Source: Paulinella micropora (taxonomy: Eukaryota; Cercozoa; Imbricatea; Euglyphida). From it: a DNA stretch of 56,256 nt. The notes under the pieces are model-generated. The model saw only the letters and a list, made by a program, of their open reading frames with translations. It did no database searches and had not been told where the DNA came from. Numbering within the stretch: position 1 is the first letter of the stretch; the number at the start of each line of letters is the position of its first letter. The stretch spans positions 1,170,759 through 1,227,014 of the forward strand of contig BJOX01000052.1 in assembly GCA_009731375.1 (NCBI GenBank). Direction: 5' to 3'. The position numbers were made by a program, and so were the translations under genes. Of this stretch, positions 10,523-19,785 are shown one piece after another.

Positions 10523-11611
10523 NNNNNNNNNNTCAACCACCAGTTCGCAATAATAAGTGCTTGTTTTGAGGAAACAAACGAGGTTGCACTGGTTTCTCTG
10601 GTTTTGAATAACTTGTTCTTTTATGTTGAAAGTTTCTGGTGCGAGGCCGTGTCCATCGCCTCGACCCGCAACGGGGAGACCCAGTTGCCAAGATTACCAA
10701 GTTCTCTGTCCCACGACAACTAACGTCATGGATGTCAAACGCATTAGGAGTATGGCAGGCACAACCTGGAGAAGCCGTGAAATCTCCATAAACAATAATA
10801 GGAACAAAAAAACATATCAAACCCAGGACAGGGCGGGTCCAAGGTTGCGAGGGAGAAATCTGCTAAAGCTGTTAGCTCAACTTCTAGAGCATTTATTTTA
10901 AAAAAAACACACACACACCTTCATTTTGGCACTACCTAGACACTTTAACAAATCCCACTTTCAAGTAGATCACCCAACAAAGCCCCGCTTTGGAGTTTGT
11001 GAAATACAATGCATTCTTTCCTCTCCTGGGGCCACTTGCGTTCTCATCAATGCATTTCAGCACCATTTTTACACTTGCACATATCATCTTCTCAACCATA
11101 TCGGCAAACAATATCCAATCGAAAGCCTCTCCTTTTTCTAATTCTTAGGCATGACAGTTTGAACCATCCGTTTGTTAGGTGGTCGCGGTGGCTATGGTGG
11201 TGGTGGTTATGGCGGCGGAAATGGTGGCTATGGTGGTGGTCTTCCTCGCTTTCTATCTGCTTATGTTTAGTTCAACGCACGTTCACAATGCAGATCATAG
11301 CCATATCCGAGAAGGAATGAGTATATATATATATATATATGTATCCTCGCTATCTACTTTATATTTAGTTCAACGCACGTTCACAATGCAGATCATAGCC
11401 ATATCCGAGAAGGAATGAGTTTATATATATATATATGTAATATTGTTTAGGCAATTATTATGACGATTCATCCTCAAGTGACTACAGCCCTGATGATTAT
11501 GGTAGTTCATGGGGGTCTTCTAATACAAAGAGCTCTAGCAGTTCTTGGAGTTCTTCAGACTCGAATAGCCACAAAGGTGGATCCTCGTGGAGCAACTCCT
11601 GGGGCCTGTGA
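6505..11611 (+). CDS. Secreted Gly/Tyr/Ser-rich repetitive protein, nine exons
   Basis: The exon model is 6505-6577, 7812-8453, 8510-8545, 8639-10096, 10151-10237, 10294-10326, 10381-10419, 11179-11238 and 11451-11611, about 862 residues. Exon 1 reads MKALLPLLAASAVFA followed by EDPEKKEES, a standard signal peptide with likely cleavage after VFA. The mature protein is almost wholly low complexity: a GSTTGMGTY repeat in exon 2, a GSYSGNTGSYGGG repeat in exon 4, GGYGGYG-type short exons, and a Ser/Trp/Asp-rich tail ending NSWGL. Every junction splits a Gly codon after its first base (phase 1), which fixes the frame even though exon 4 has no ATG. Several donors (GTACCA, GTCCTT, GTCTTC) are weak. 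The donor of exon 2 is uncertain (8417, 8426 and 8453 all keep frame). Such proteins are usually structural or adhesive components of a cell wall, coat or extracellular matrix; the exact role cannot be inferred. Exon 1 and exon 2 are separated by repeats and a gap, so their link is the least certain part. Confidence 0.72.
6614..6624 (+). promoter_or_regulatory. TATA-like motif in intron 1
   Basis: TATATAAAAGG lies 37 bases after the proposed exon 1 donor. It is a good TATA-box match but sits downstream of the signal-peptide exon, so it is either chance or an alternative promoter for a shorter transcript. It weakens the exon 1 assignment slightly. Confidence 0.3.
6661..6985 (+). repeat. Microsatellites (CACT)n-like and (CA)n in intron 1
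   Basis: CTCACTCACTTCACTCACTC-type repeats run from about 6661 to 6815. Interrupted (CA)n follows to about 6985. Confidence 0.9.
7136..7612. other. Assembly gap inside intron 1
   Basis: An N run of 477 bases flanked on the right by a C-rich and (CA)n stretch. Additional small exons could be hidden here. Confidence 0.95.
7838..8190 (+). repeat. 27-bp coding repeat in exon 2
   Basis: About a dozen imperfect copies of a nine-codon unit encode GSTTGMGTY. Two copies are shortened or altered (YSGMGTYG and GVKAGTGST). The unit contains Thr and Met, unlike the exon 4 repeat, so the protein has two distinct repeat domains. Confidence 0.85.
8669..9360 (+). repeat. Irregular Gly-Ser-Tyr repeats in exon 4
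   Basis: Interspersed modules GSTGSYGG, GGQGSYGGGSGNTGSYGG and GGGGYGG occur in the Gly frame. Module order is irregular, suggesting older duplications than the homogeneous array that follows. Confidence 0.8.
9361..10040 (+). repeat. 39-bp coding minisatellite, about 17 copies
   Basis: The 13-codon unit encodes GSYSGNTGSYGGG. Copies are nearly identical. Synonymous changes run in blocks (GGCAAT in the first copies, GGTAAT in the later ones, GGTGGTGGC in the last few), which is the pattern of recent stepwise tandem expansion. Copy number is likely polymorphic and may be collapsed or stretched in the assembly. Confidence 0.92.
10489..10532 (+). repeat. Poly(C) run and 10-base gap in intron 7
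   Basis: A run of at least 34 C ends in ten Ns at 10523-10532. It is probably a sequencing stop. Intron 7 is the longest intron downstream of the repeats, and I see no other feature in 10533-11170. Confidence 0.9.
11240..11440 (+). repeat. About 100-bp tandem duplication in intron 8
   Basis: TTCAACGCACGTTCACAATG and its context occur at about 11270 and 11371, each followed by a (TA)n run. Each copy carries TTTAG, so acceptor-like sites are duplicated upstream of the real acceptor at 11449-11450. Confidence 0.85.
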
Positions 11612-12330
11612 AAGACGTGACTGTTCGTGCAACGATTTTCTCCAGGCTTGCACAACTGCCTGTTTCCAATCCAGCAATCTATCTTTTTGCTTTCTAGCTA
11701 CCCGGACCGCAGTATGATTTAAATGGATAAGTGCCCGAATCCTCATGGAATATTTCTCAAATTGCACTGAGGCTGCTTTCAGAAATGAAAACAGCCCGGT
11801 GTGCTTGTGAAGTCTTGATCAGTACCTAACGACTGCAAAAGGACTGAGCAAACTTGCAACTTCAAGGGACAGTCACCACCGTTAAGTTTTATAATCGGCG
11901 ACATTCAAGTCACGTTAACACACTTTGGATCCACATTTATATAAAAAAATTCTATCTTATAAAAAAGTTCTAGCTTATAAAAAAGTTTTATGTATTAAAA
12001 AAGTTCTATCTTATAAAAATGATCTGACTTGTCAAAAAGTTTGAAGCGAATATCTTTTTTATACATGAGGCGCCTCATATAACTTTTTTTCATACTTATA
12101 ACAATAACTTGTTATTTTATTTTATAATTTTTTTTTCATACTTAAAACTCTTTTCATATATACAATTGTTACAGTAGTATAATAAGATATTTAATAACCA
12201 ATACTGTAACTGTCCTAAGGATATAATATGAAGACTGAGGAATGCCTAAAGTAGGGACAACGTAGCCTCCAGACCACGGATAATCAACAGACCGGAGCGG
12301 TAAGTAATGCCGTTATATACCGGTTGGGCC
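11612..12330. other. Intergenic AT-rich spacer
   Basis: 3' flank of the Gly-rich gene. No reading frame is convincing. It includes 4-5 imperfect copies of a unit like TTCTATCTTATAAAAAAG at about 11938-12022, and an inverted pair TTACAGTA / TACTGTAA at about 12169 and 12206. Confidence 0.6.
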
Positions 12331-12430
12331 GGCATATCACTTCTCCCCCCCCCCCCGTCTCAAGGGGCAGTCCAAGACTCTCCTTGATCCGTCGTAGTTC
12401 TTCACCCTCTGCCGCAAGCTACCATAGGTG
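12331..12430 (-). mobile_element. Remnant 3' end of an LTR retrotransposon (minus)
   Basis: On the minus strand a short reading frame LRRIKESLGLPLETGGG leads into a G-rich polypurine stretch (the C run at 12344-12355) and then TGATATGCCGGCC, which looks like a polypurine tract followed by an LTR start. The LTR would extend leftwards into 11900-12330, but its far end is not resolved. Confidence 0.4.
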
Positions 12431-12527
12431 ATCGCAACCTACTCTAAGGTGGTAGTCTCTGTACATTTGATATTAATCGTTAGACCCTTTCTCCTCAGTT
12501 ATGTCACTTATTACTCAATTATCAGTT

Positions 12528-12532
12528 ATTAT
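12528..12532 (+). repeat. Target site duplication of Copia-1, left
   Basis: ATTAT, identical to 20100-20104 after the 3' LTR. It fixes the LTR start at CGTTG. Confidence 0.7.
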
Positions 12533-12851
12533 CGTTGTAATGTACTACTAATACCCGTTACTCCACCTAGACAATTTACCTGTAATTTGGATAGTCTTAG
12601 TCATAGGCAGGTTCATAGGCCGGACAGTTATTAATACCTTTATTACTGACAAGGACACTTTCTAGAGTATTCGCGAATCATAGTCTGGAATGCCTAGAAT
12701 CAAATGAGTCACCTATTACCATTCTGTAAAGGTCATAACATCATAAATTTGTGTGACCCAAAGTCATTAAAAGTCTTTTCTTCTGTTATCAGGCTATACC
12801 CTTAGCGGGGTAGCTTCCCTAAACTCTGCGTTTGAGTGATAGATTACTTTG
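12533..12851 (+). repeat. Copia-1 5' LTR
   Basis: It matches 19786-20099 almost base for base. It begins CGTTGTAATG and ends ATTACTTTG, not the usual TG...CA. The boundaries come from the ATTAT duplication and from comparison of the two copies. Confidence 0.85.
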
Positions 12852-12861
12852 GTTATGAGCC
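12851..12861 (+). promoter_or_regulatory. Copia-1 primer binding site overlapping the gag ATG
   Basis: GGTTATGAGCC directly follows the LTR. It is complementary to the anticodon stem-loop GGCUCAUAACC found in many initiator Met tRNAs (for example yeast), not to a tRNA 3' end. Half-tRNA(iMet) priming is known for Drosophila copia and Ty5. The ATG at 12855, complementary to the CAU anticodon, is also the gag start codon. Confidence 0.6.
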
Positions 12862-15851
12862 TTGTCAAGGAGGCAAGCGTGCCAAAGCACGTATTGAGTC
12901 AAGTGCCCATATTCGAGGGCAACGACCAAAGCTTTTGGCCTTGGTCAAGCAAGTTTCAGAAGCACATGCAGGGGATATCTGTCCACGTGGCAGAGATGGT
13001 ATCTGTGGCATTAGCCGACCCAGCTAAAGCCAAAAGGGATTTTCCTTACGACGAAGCAAGGGCTAAGACGGCAGAAGACTTAGAAGAGCCCGACACGCCC
13101 ATAAGTGATAGTGAGGAAGATGAAGAGTCAGACACCTCTCAGAGAGGAAGACAGAGACCCCAGACAAAGAAAGAAGATATCAAACAGCCAGAAGGTTGGG
13201 ATAAAATGACAGCAGAACAAAAGAGAGAGTGGAAAGAGAAAGAAGCAAGGAAAAAGAAAAGACAAAGTATGAAACAACACACAAGAAGAAAGACAGCTAT
13301 CCGCAAAGAGAAGAAATATTATGAAAGGATGAAAACTTTGCAGTTATGTCTGTCTGTGGCTTTTTCCAAAGACAATGTATCTAATTTCCTGCGAACACAG
13401 AAGACGAAAGGACCCATTGAAGAGTTGATAGTAGTAAGAGATCAATGGGGAGGCATTTCCGGAGCAGGTAGGTACATGTTAGAGGAAGAGTTTGAGAGAA
13501 CGAGACCAAGGGCAGGTCAGAGGTATGTAGACTGGCTAAATGAATTTCTCGCAAAGAAAATCCAGCTTGAAAGTTTACGTGGGGCGCCATTTTCCGATGA
13601 GGAAGCAAAGAGAAAGCTATTTAAGAAATTGCGCTACCATCCAGCTTTCGGGGATAAATTTCAGGTGGACCACTATGATCTCCCGGCCAGACTAAGACCA
13701 AATTTCTCGGAACTATGCGAAGCATCTAGGGAAAGATGGTTAATGTGGGAAGAAAAAGAAAGACGTAACAATTTCCGTGAGAGAAAAACTCAAATTCGCA
13801 AAGACAACAACAAGAAATCTCGGGATGGCAAGCAGCGGCAAGAGACCAATCTCCTGATGGATAATAAAGGGAAAAGGGGAGACAATAAACCGGGACCAAA
13901 GACAGCTCCAAACTGGACGCTCAAAGTCACGTGTTTCGGATGTGATGCCAAAGGCCATACCATGAGATATTGTCCGGTGATTTCGGAAAAGTTCCGCAAA
14001 GAAGGAAAATTAAAACGGAATCAAACGGAAGACAAAGGCACGGAACAAGAAAAGAACGAACAAAAGAACAATTACAAAAACAAAAAGAAACCCTTTCATA
14101 AGAAAAAGAAAGCACTCACTTTGATAACAACCGGCAACGACAAAAACGAAGACGAACAAAGTGACTCTGATACAAACGTTGCTTTAATCCATATGGGGAA
14201 CACTTATGATAAGAGCGATGATGATGAGGAAGAAAGAGAAAGAGATGACGAGCAACCAAGCTCACCTCATCACAAATCTACAAGTCCCCAAGCCCTTTTG
14301 AACGATACAAAGACTACACCTAGGGTAGGGAATAGACATAGTGAGAGTGGAGAAGGACGGGAAGTGCGGTTAGTATCGGCCACCCTACGAGGTCCCTCCT
14401 CACTACGGGGAGAAGGCAAGGAAGAGCGGTTAGTATCCGCCACCCCACGATGTTCCCCAGTCACCCCTAACCCTAACGAAACTCCTTTGAGGCTTGAGAG
14501 TTCTTACGGAGTCACGCCTGACACAAAATGTGCCGGAATAAACAGACGCAAAAAACCGTGTAATGTTTCCGTTGAAAAATCAAAAGGAAAAGGAATATAC
14601 GCAAATCACGCGAAACGATTATCTTATGCGAGGTACTGCGGATATCACGCCACACAAGACCCAGATTATCCGGAGTTGGATTTGTCGGTAAGTCCCGTGT
14701 TGCGTCCCCCCAAATCTCCTTACTACCCAGACGAACGAGGTCTTAAAGCTGCGGCATTGGAAAAGTCTCATAAAATTACGCAAAGACTCGTTTTCGGGGA
14801 ATTTGAAACTTTACGTGACACCAAAATTTCCACAAGTCCACAAGTCTCGCAAAATATTCCGCAACAACCACGCAAACATAATCCATTTTCTAGTCAGCGG
14901 ACCGGCCAGAGCAGAGAAGGGAGAGAAGAGAGTGGAGTGGATGAGGGAGAGCAACGACTTGGGCCCACTTCTGTCAACAAGTTTGGCAACCAAATAGGTC
15001 CCACCTCACAACAACTCCAAATCTCTAGTTCTAGACCAATCACAGCACTCCCACCAACACAGACAACAAACACGCAACCCATCAACCCTCCCGTCATAAC
15101 CTTCAAAGATATAAATGAAATAGCTAAAACGTTGATGAATGAGTGCGTGAGGGGAATGAATGGAGAAGTGATGCGTGTCGTGAGTGGCGAGCTAGAGAGA
15201 GATGACTTTTTGACTGACATAGTAAGAGCAATAGAAGGAGTGTACTTGGGGAGAGCAGTCAGACAGAGTCCCATCATTACACCTCCACAACTCACAGAAG
15301 AGGGACAAGGTGAGGGTAGAGGAGTCTCTGAGGGTGAACTAGAAACAGAGACAGAGACAGAAGGAGAGACAGAGCATGTACTGATACATGTGAGAAAAAG
15401 AGTGATGAAAAAGAGAGACATGACAGTACAGGATAGTGGAGCAAGCACAGACATATCATGCAGAGAAGACAGATTGACGGATGTCGATGAGATAGACCCG
15501 GTAGAACTACTGACAGGTAATGGAGAAAGGGAGTTGAGTAAGTCAGGAAGAGCTAGGCTGACTGTGATAGATGGGAAAGGAAGGCCTAGAGCAGTAGAAA
15601 AGAAGATGTTACTCGACACTACCTTACCAGTTAGCATAGTCTCTACAGGACAGATGGACCACAGACACAACAGATCAGTCATCCACCAAAACGGACAGTT
15701 AGTAATACTCAAACACCCCATCCACATTAACGAGAGTGACATATTAGTAAGGGGAAGATTAACTAAGAGTATGATATATAGATGGGATGACGAATATGAT
15801 GAACCATTGAAAGTCAACGAAAGATATGATCCTTTCGCAACAAGGGGGTAG
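12855..15851 (+). CDS. gag-pr: Copia-1 ORF1: Gag, nucleocapsid, accessory Zn domain, protease
   Basis: 998 residues. The first ATG in frame is used, and the N-terminus aligns with that of Copia-3. Order: capsid-like Gag (about 1-300); a basic region; a CCHC knuckle CFGCDAKGHTMRYC at about 359-372; an acidic/basic linker with an 18-codon internal duplication (RLVSAT twice); an accessory C-x9-C ... C-x2-H domain at about 557-600 (CAGINRRKKPC ... YCGYH); a conserved helix-like segment VITFKDINEIAKTL; and an aspartic protease motif VQDSGAS at about 857. It packages element RNA and processes the polyprotein. The ORF stops at TAG 15849-15851 after the protease, short of integrase, which is unusual for Copia, where one polyprotein is common. 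Confidence 0.92.
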   Translation: MSLVKEASVPKHVLSQVPIFEGNDQSFWPWSSKFQKHMQGISVHVAEMVSVALADPAKAKRDFPYDEARAKTAEDLEEPDTPISDSEEDEESDTSQRGRQRPQTKKEDIKQPEGWDKMTAEQKREWKEKEARKKKRQSMKQHTRRKTAIRKEKKYYERMKTLQLCLSVAFSKDNVSNFLRTQKTKGPIEELIVVRDQWGGISGAGRYMLEEEFERTRPRAGQRYVDWLNEFLAKKIQLESLRGAPFSDEEAKRKLFKKLRYHPAFGDKFQVDHYDLPARLRPNFSELCEASRERWLMWEEKERRNNFRERKTQIRKDNNKKSRDGKQRQETNLLMDNKGKRGDNKPGPKTAPNWTLKVTCFGCDAKGHTMRYCPVISEKFRKEGKLKRNQTEDKGTEQEKNEQKNNYKNKKKPFHKKKKALTLITTGNDKNEDEQSDSDTNVALIHMGNTYDKSDDDEEERERDDEQPSSPHHKSTSPQALLNDTKTTPRVGNRHSESGEGREVRLVSATLRGPSSLRGEGKEERLVSATPRCSPVTPNPNETPLRLESSYGVTPDTKCAGINRRKKPCNVSVEKSKGKGIYANHAKRLSYARYCGYHATQDPDYPELDLSVSPVLRPPKSPYYPDERGLKAAALEKSHKITQRLVFGEFETLRDTKISTSPQVSQNIPQQPRKHNPFSSQRTGQSREGREESGVDEGEQRLGPTSVNKFGNQIGPTSQQLQISSSRPITALPPTQTTNTQPINPPVITFKDINEIAKTLMNECVRGMNGEVMRVVSGELERDDFLTDIVRAIEGVYLGRAVRQSPIITPPQLTEEGQGEGRGVSEGELETETETEGETEHVLIHVRKRVMKKRDMTVQDSGASTDISCREDRLTDVDEIDPVELLTGNGERELSKSGRARLTVIDGKGRPRAVEKKMLLDTTLPVSIVSTGQMDHRHNRSVIHQNGQLVILKHPIHINESDILVRGRLTKSMIYRWDDEYDEPLKVNERYDPFATRG

Positions 15852-15875
15852 AAGGGGAGGGAAGCCCCACAAATG
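15840..15875 (+). promoter_or_regulatory. Conserved ORF1/ORF2 junction hairpin (Copia-1)
   Basis: GGGG before the TAG stop is followed by GGGGAGGGAAGCCCC, which can pair G4 with C4. The same layout stands after the ORF1 stop of the highly diverged Copia-3 (36771-36794). ORF2 lies in another frame with no ATG before its zinc finger, so a recoding or splicing role is inferred. Confidence 0.5.
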
Positions 15876-15943
15876 AGAACAAAAACGAGACAAGTAAGCA
15901 TGAAGTAAATAAGAGAGAGAAAGAATTACACGTAGATGTAGTA

Positions 15944-18900
15944 TGATATGAAGCTTACCCCAGAAAGTCAGACAAACCTAGAAAGATAGGAATCAAGCTT
16001 TTTCACTATGCCTGTGGGCATTATGGGTTAACAAAGATGCGCCTATTGGCAAAAATTTTGAACATTAAGTTAGTTGGTGACGAGAGCGATGTGAGATTTT
16101 GCGAATCTTGCATGATAGGAAAGTCTAAACGTTTGCCACGTTTTGCAGTTAATACAATAGAAAGAGCCCAAAAGCCAGGTATAATTCTACACATAGACAC
16201 ATCAGGACCGTGGGCAACTAGATCAATAGGTGGTAAACGGTATAAATTTTCGGTCACCGACGACTACTCACTGTTCATTCTTGACTTTTATTTAGCCCAT
16301 AAGAATGAGTTTGTAGATTGCTTAAAACAAGCTGTAGCCTTTTATGAGAGACAGACAGGAAACAAAGTAAAGGAAATTCGCGCAGATCAAGAATTCCATA
16401 TTCCGGAGGAAGTCATTAAGTGGTGGAAAAATATTCGCTTTATTTGGAAAACCTCCGCGACAAACGATAAAGACGGGAATCCTATTGCGGAAAAAGTGAA
16501 TGATATTACGGCGGGGCCTGCACGAGCAATGAGATATCACGCTAAATTACCGCCGCAATTCTGGGCAGAATTAGAACACGCAGCAACAACCATTCACAAC
16601 ATACTACCGGCAATTCACGGGGAACGCAAAGGAATTTCGCCTTATGAGCAGCTGTTAGGTAGAAAACCAACACTCTTTCATTTAAAACCAATAGGATGTA
16701 TGGGTGTGTTACATATACCTAAGACTAAAGTGCGGAAGGGAGAGTACAGAGGGAAAAAGGTGATGCTAGTAGGATATGATCTATTTCGGGAACTATACCG
16801 CGTATGGGATGGTAAGAAGATAATTTCCGGAGTGAGAGATGTGAGATTTAATATTCACAAAATCGGTAAACAAGCTCATCCTCCTAAACTAGTGTCGTGG
16901 GATAATGATGACTCTGAGGGGGAGAATGAGAATGAGAGCGAGCAACCACACACATCTCCACAAGCGTCACCACCCCAATCACCACCCCAATCACCACCTC
17001 AATCACCTAAGTCACCGCACAACGTCAACAACGACCACCCAACAACACACTTTGATGAAGTTGAGGGGGAGACAGAGAATGTTGATATCGATGCGAATGA
17101 GAATGAGCATGAAAATGAGCATGTGGAGAAGAATACATTGGATCACAAACATACACGCCTACACACAAGTCCAGAGCCACATTATCCACAACAATTACCC
17201 CCAGAGCACAAGATCAAGCCACAAGAGCATACAAATGAACAAGATCCAACAGATCCACTAAAAATACATGAAAGAAGAGCATACGAAGAAAAATCACCAC
17301 CATCTAAGGGATTAACGTGGGAGCAGAGTCAGAGAGTAACGGAGAGTAACATAATCCCCGGTAAAAGGCAGCGCAAGGCAGTAGAGAGATTTACCCCTAG
17401 CAATGAGCCCAAGAGAGAAAAGAGAGAGGCTCAAGAGCTAATAGGTAAGGTAGTAAGAGTGCCCGCGCGTGCATGGGGAGATGGATGGGCGAAGAAAAAG
17501 TACGGTGAGGGATGGGAGAGCATAGTACGAGTAGGGGTAGTCAGCAGAGTGAGTGACCCCAGAGATAGACTCGTAGTAAGAGACAGACCTCAGCCCACCC
17601 ACATAGTTAAGTTTGAGGACGAAGAAGAACGGATGTTGAATTCGGAAATCCTCAAATACTCCGTGAAAGATCCCGAATACCCGTTACAAAGTCCCGCTAA
17701 TATGTTTTTATGCGATGACCGTATGGTGGCAGATGAGATTCGTGATTTTTATTTGTATGTAGATATCAGAGTACCCAAAGATGTCATAGAGGAAGGTTTG
17801 ACAGCTAAAGATGTTTTAGAGGGTATGAAAACAGAGCTAAAAGCTCTTCAATCCTTTAACACATACACATGGGTACCCCATAAGGAGGCAAGCAAGGCAG
17901 GAGTTAGTAAGATAGTTAGATTGACATGGGTTCACAAAGTAAAGTTAGATGAGAACGGGAAAAAGTTCATAAAGTCTCGTTTAGCTTTACGGGGAGATAT
18001 GTTAGAACCCGGTGTTAGCTATAACCCAGATCAGCTCTTTGTTCCTTGCGCCGCGCACCATTCACTTTTATTTCTCGCCAAACTAGCTGCCTGGCACAAA
18101 CACAAACTATACGGCATAGATTTTAAAAATGCATACCTAAATGCTCGTATGAATGACCCTGTTTATGCATATGCGCCAGAGAGTGTAGACAGAGAAGGGC
18201 ATGAGGGGATGATATGGCGTATAGATGGTGCTTTATATGGTGCACCACAGGCAGGAAGAAGATGGTATGAGATATTAGCACCCAAGTTAGAGGAGCTAGG
18301 TTTTAGGTTGCTAGATTCAGACTTATGTATGTTTGTAGAAAATGATAAAGCTTTGAGAGAGGCGATAGTAGGGATATTTCATGTTGATGACTTGTTGTTC
18401 ACCGCACCAAACAAACAAGCATATGAGCGTTTTGCGTCCGCATTAGAAAAACATTTCCCGCTCAAAAGACTCGGTATTGCCCGTGAATTCAAAGGAATAG
18501 AGATAGAGCAATCGAACGGGAAAATAATTTTGCATCAGCGAAAATATCAGCAGCAGATACTAAAAGAGGTAGGCTACGATTCTGCTAAACCCGTTAGTAC
18601 TCCAGCGCAAGAACATTTCACGGAACCGATGTCGGAATCAGCTAGCTTGCGAAAATTTTCAATTCCTAGTCTAGTTGGTCGTTTGCTATTTCTCGCAAAG
18701 ATGACAAGACCCGATATAGAACAAGCACTAAATTCGGCAAGTGTCATGCAAACTATCGATAAGGGAATAACTTATGCGATGTTAGGCAGAATCTTTCGTT
18801 ATTTAGTTAACTCTTATCGAGGTTTAGCTTACCATGAGCCTAAGTCAGAGCAAGAAGGGCAAACCTATCCAAAACTTTCCATGTGGCCCGACGCGGCTCA

Positions 18901-19342
18901 CAAAGTTTGTAAGAAAACAGGGAAGTCCCGCACTGGATTCGTGATCCTATGGGGCAGCGATCCAGTTGCATGGTTATCAAAGCGACAGAGTCGCATCGCC
19001 CTGAGTTCCAATGATGCTGAAATATTTGCAGCAACTGAGTGCATTAGAGAGGGACTTGCACTAAAACACATTACACAAGAACTAAACATAGCCCAAAAGA
19101 GCCCGATAGAATTATTCGAGGATAACTCTCAAACAGTCTTAGCGGCAGAGAGGGGTATGTCAGGTAATAGAACTAAACACTTACCTTTAGAATTACACTT
19201 TATGCACCACCTACAGAGAGACGGTGAGATTAAGTTTGTAAAAGTAGGTACGAAGAAGCAGATAGGTGATGTAATGACAAAATATTTACCGAAAGAACAA
19301 TTCGAGTATTTACTTAACAAATTTACGGTAAAGCTCAAGTAA
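15944..19342 (+). CDS. pol: Copia-1 ORF2: integrase, reverse transcriptase, RNase H
   Basis: The frame is open from 15944. The first ATG (16037) lies downstream of the histidines of the HHCC finger (LFHYACGHYG ... CESCMIGK), so a start at 16037 would cut the finger in half; expression by frameshift or splicing from ORF1 is likely. Integrase acidic residues are visible in HIDTSGPW, IRADQEF and NPIAEKVND. A Pro/Ser/acidic linker (about 16900-17300) follows. RT has IDFKNAYLNA and FHVDDLLF, the latter an unusual H for the usual Y/F. RNase H has WPDAAHK, SSNDAEIFAA, FEDNSQT and RTKHLPLELHF. No internal stop is present. It copies RNA into cDNA and inserts it. Confidence 0.9.
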
Positions 19343-19776
19343 TTTCGGGATTTGCGTGTCCACTCACCTATATTTGCTTTGAGTGTTTTGTGCAGTTTGT
19401 TGCTTGTTGCAGCAGCTTTGTTTTGCGCAGGGGTCAAGAGCCGTCGAGCCGAGGCTGGGTAGCCGACTGCCACGCGAGGCCGGCAGCCGCGAGGCTTTCC
19501 CTGGCTAACTTAGCAATTTAAATTCTTTCTATCATTCTTTCTGTCCTAGAACAGGAAATCTAAATTTTTTTTAATTTTGCTACCCTCTACGGGAAGCGCT
19601 TGCAAATTTTTGAACACATACATACTTCATACATGTTACTGCATGACTACACATATATACATACATAGAGGATGTGATGTAAATGGGAGTTGATATTTAA
19701 CATTCGGGTAACTCATAACTGATCCTCAACATTTTTTTTTATATTTACACACTAATATAGCCTATGACTTGCGACT
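19343..19776 (+). other. Copia-1 3' untranslated region
   Basis: About 430 bases between the RNase H stop and the polypurine tract. It is AT-rich with some ATACATAC runs and has no reading frame. Confidence 0.7.
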
Positions 19777-19785
19777 AAGGGGGAG
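19777..19785 (+). promoter_or_regulatory. Copia-1 polypurine tract
   Basis: AAGGGGGAG sits directly before the 3' LTR. The same tract followed by CGTTG precedes the 3' LTR of Copia-3. It primes plus-strand synthesis in this class. Confidence 0.8.
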
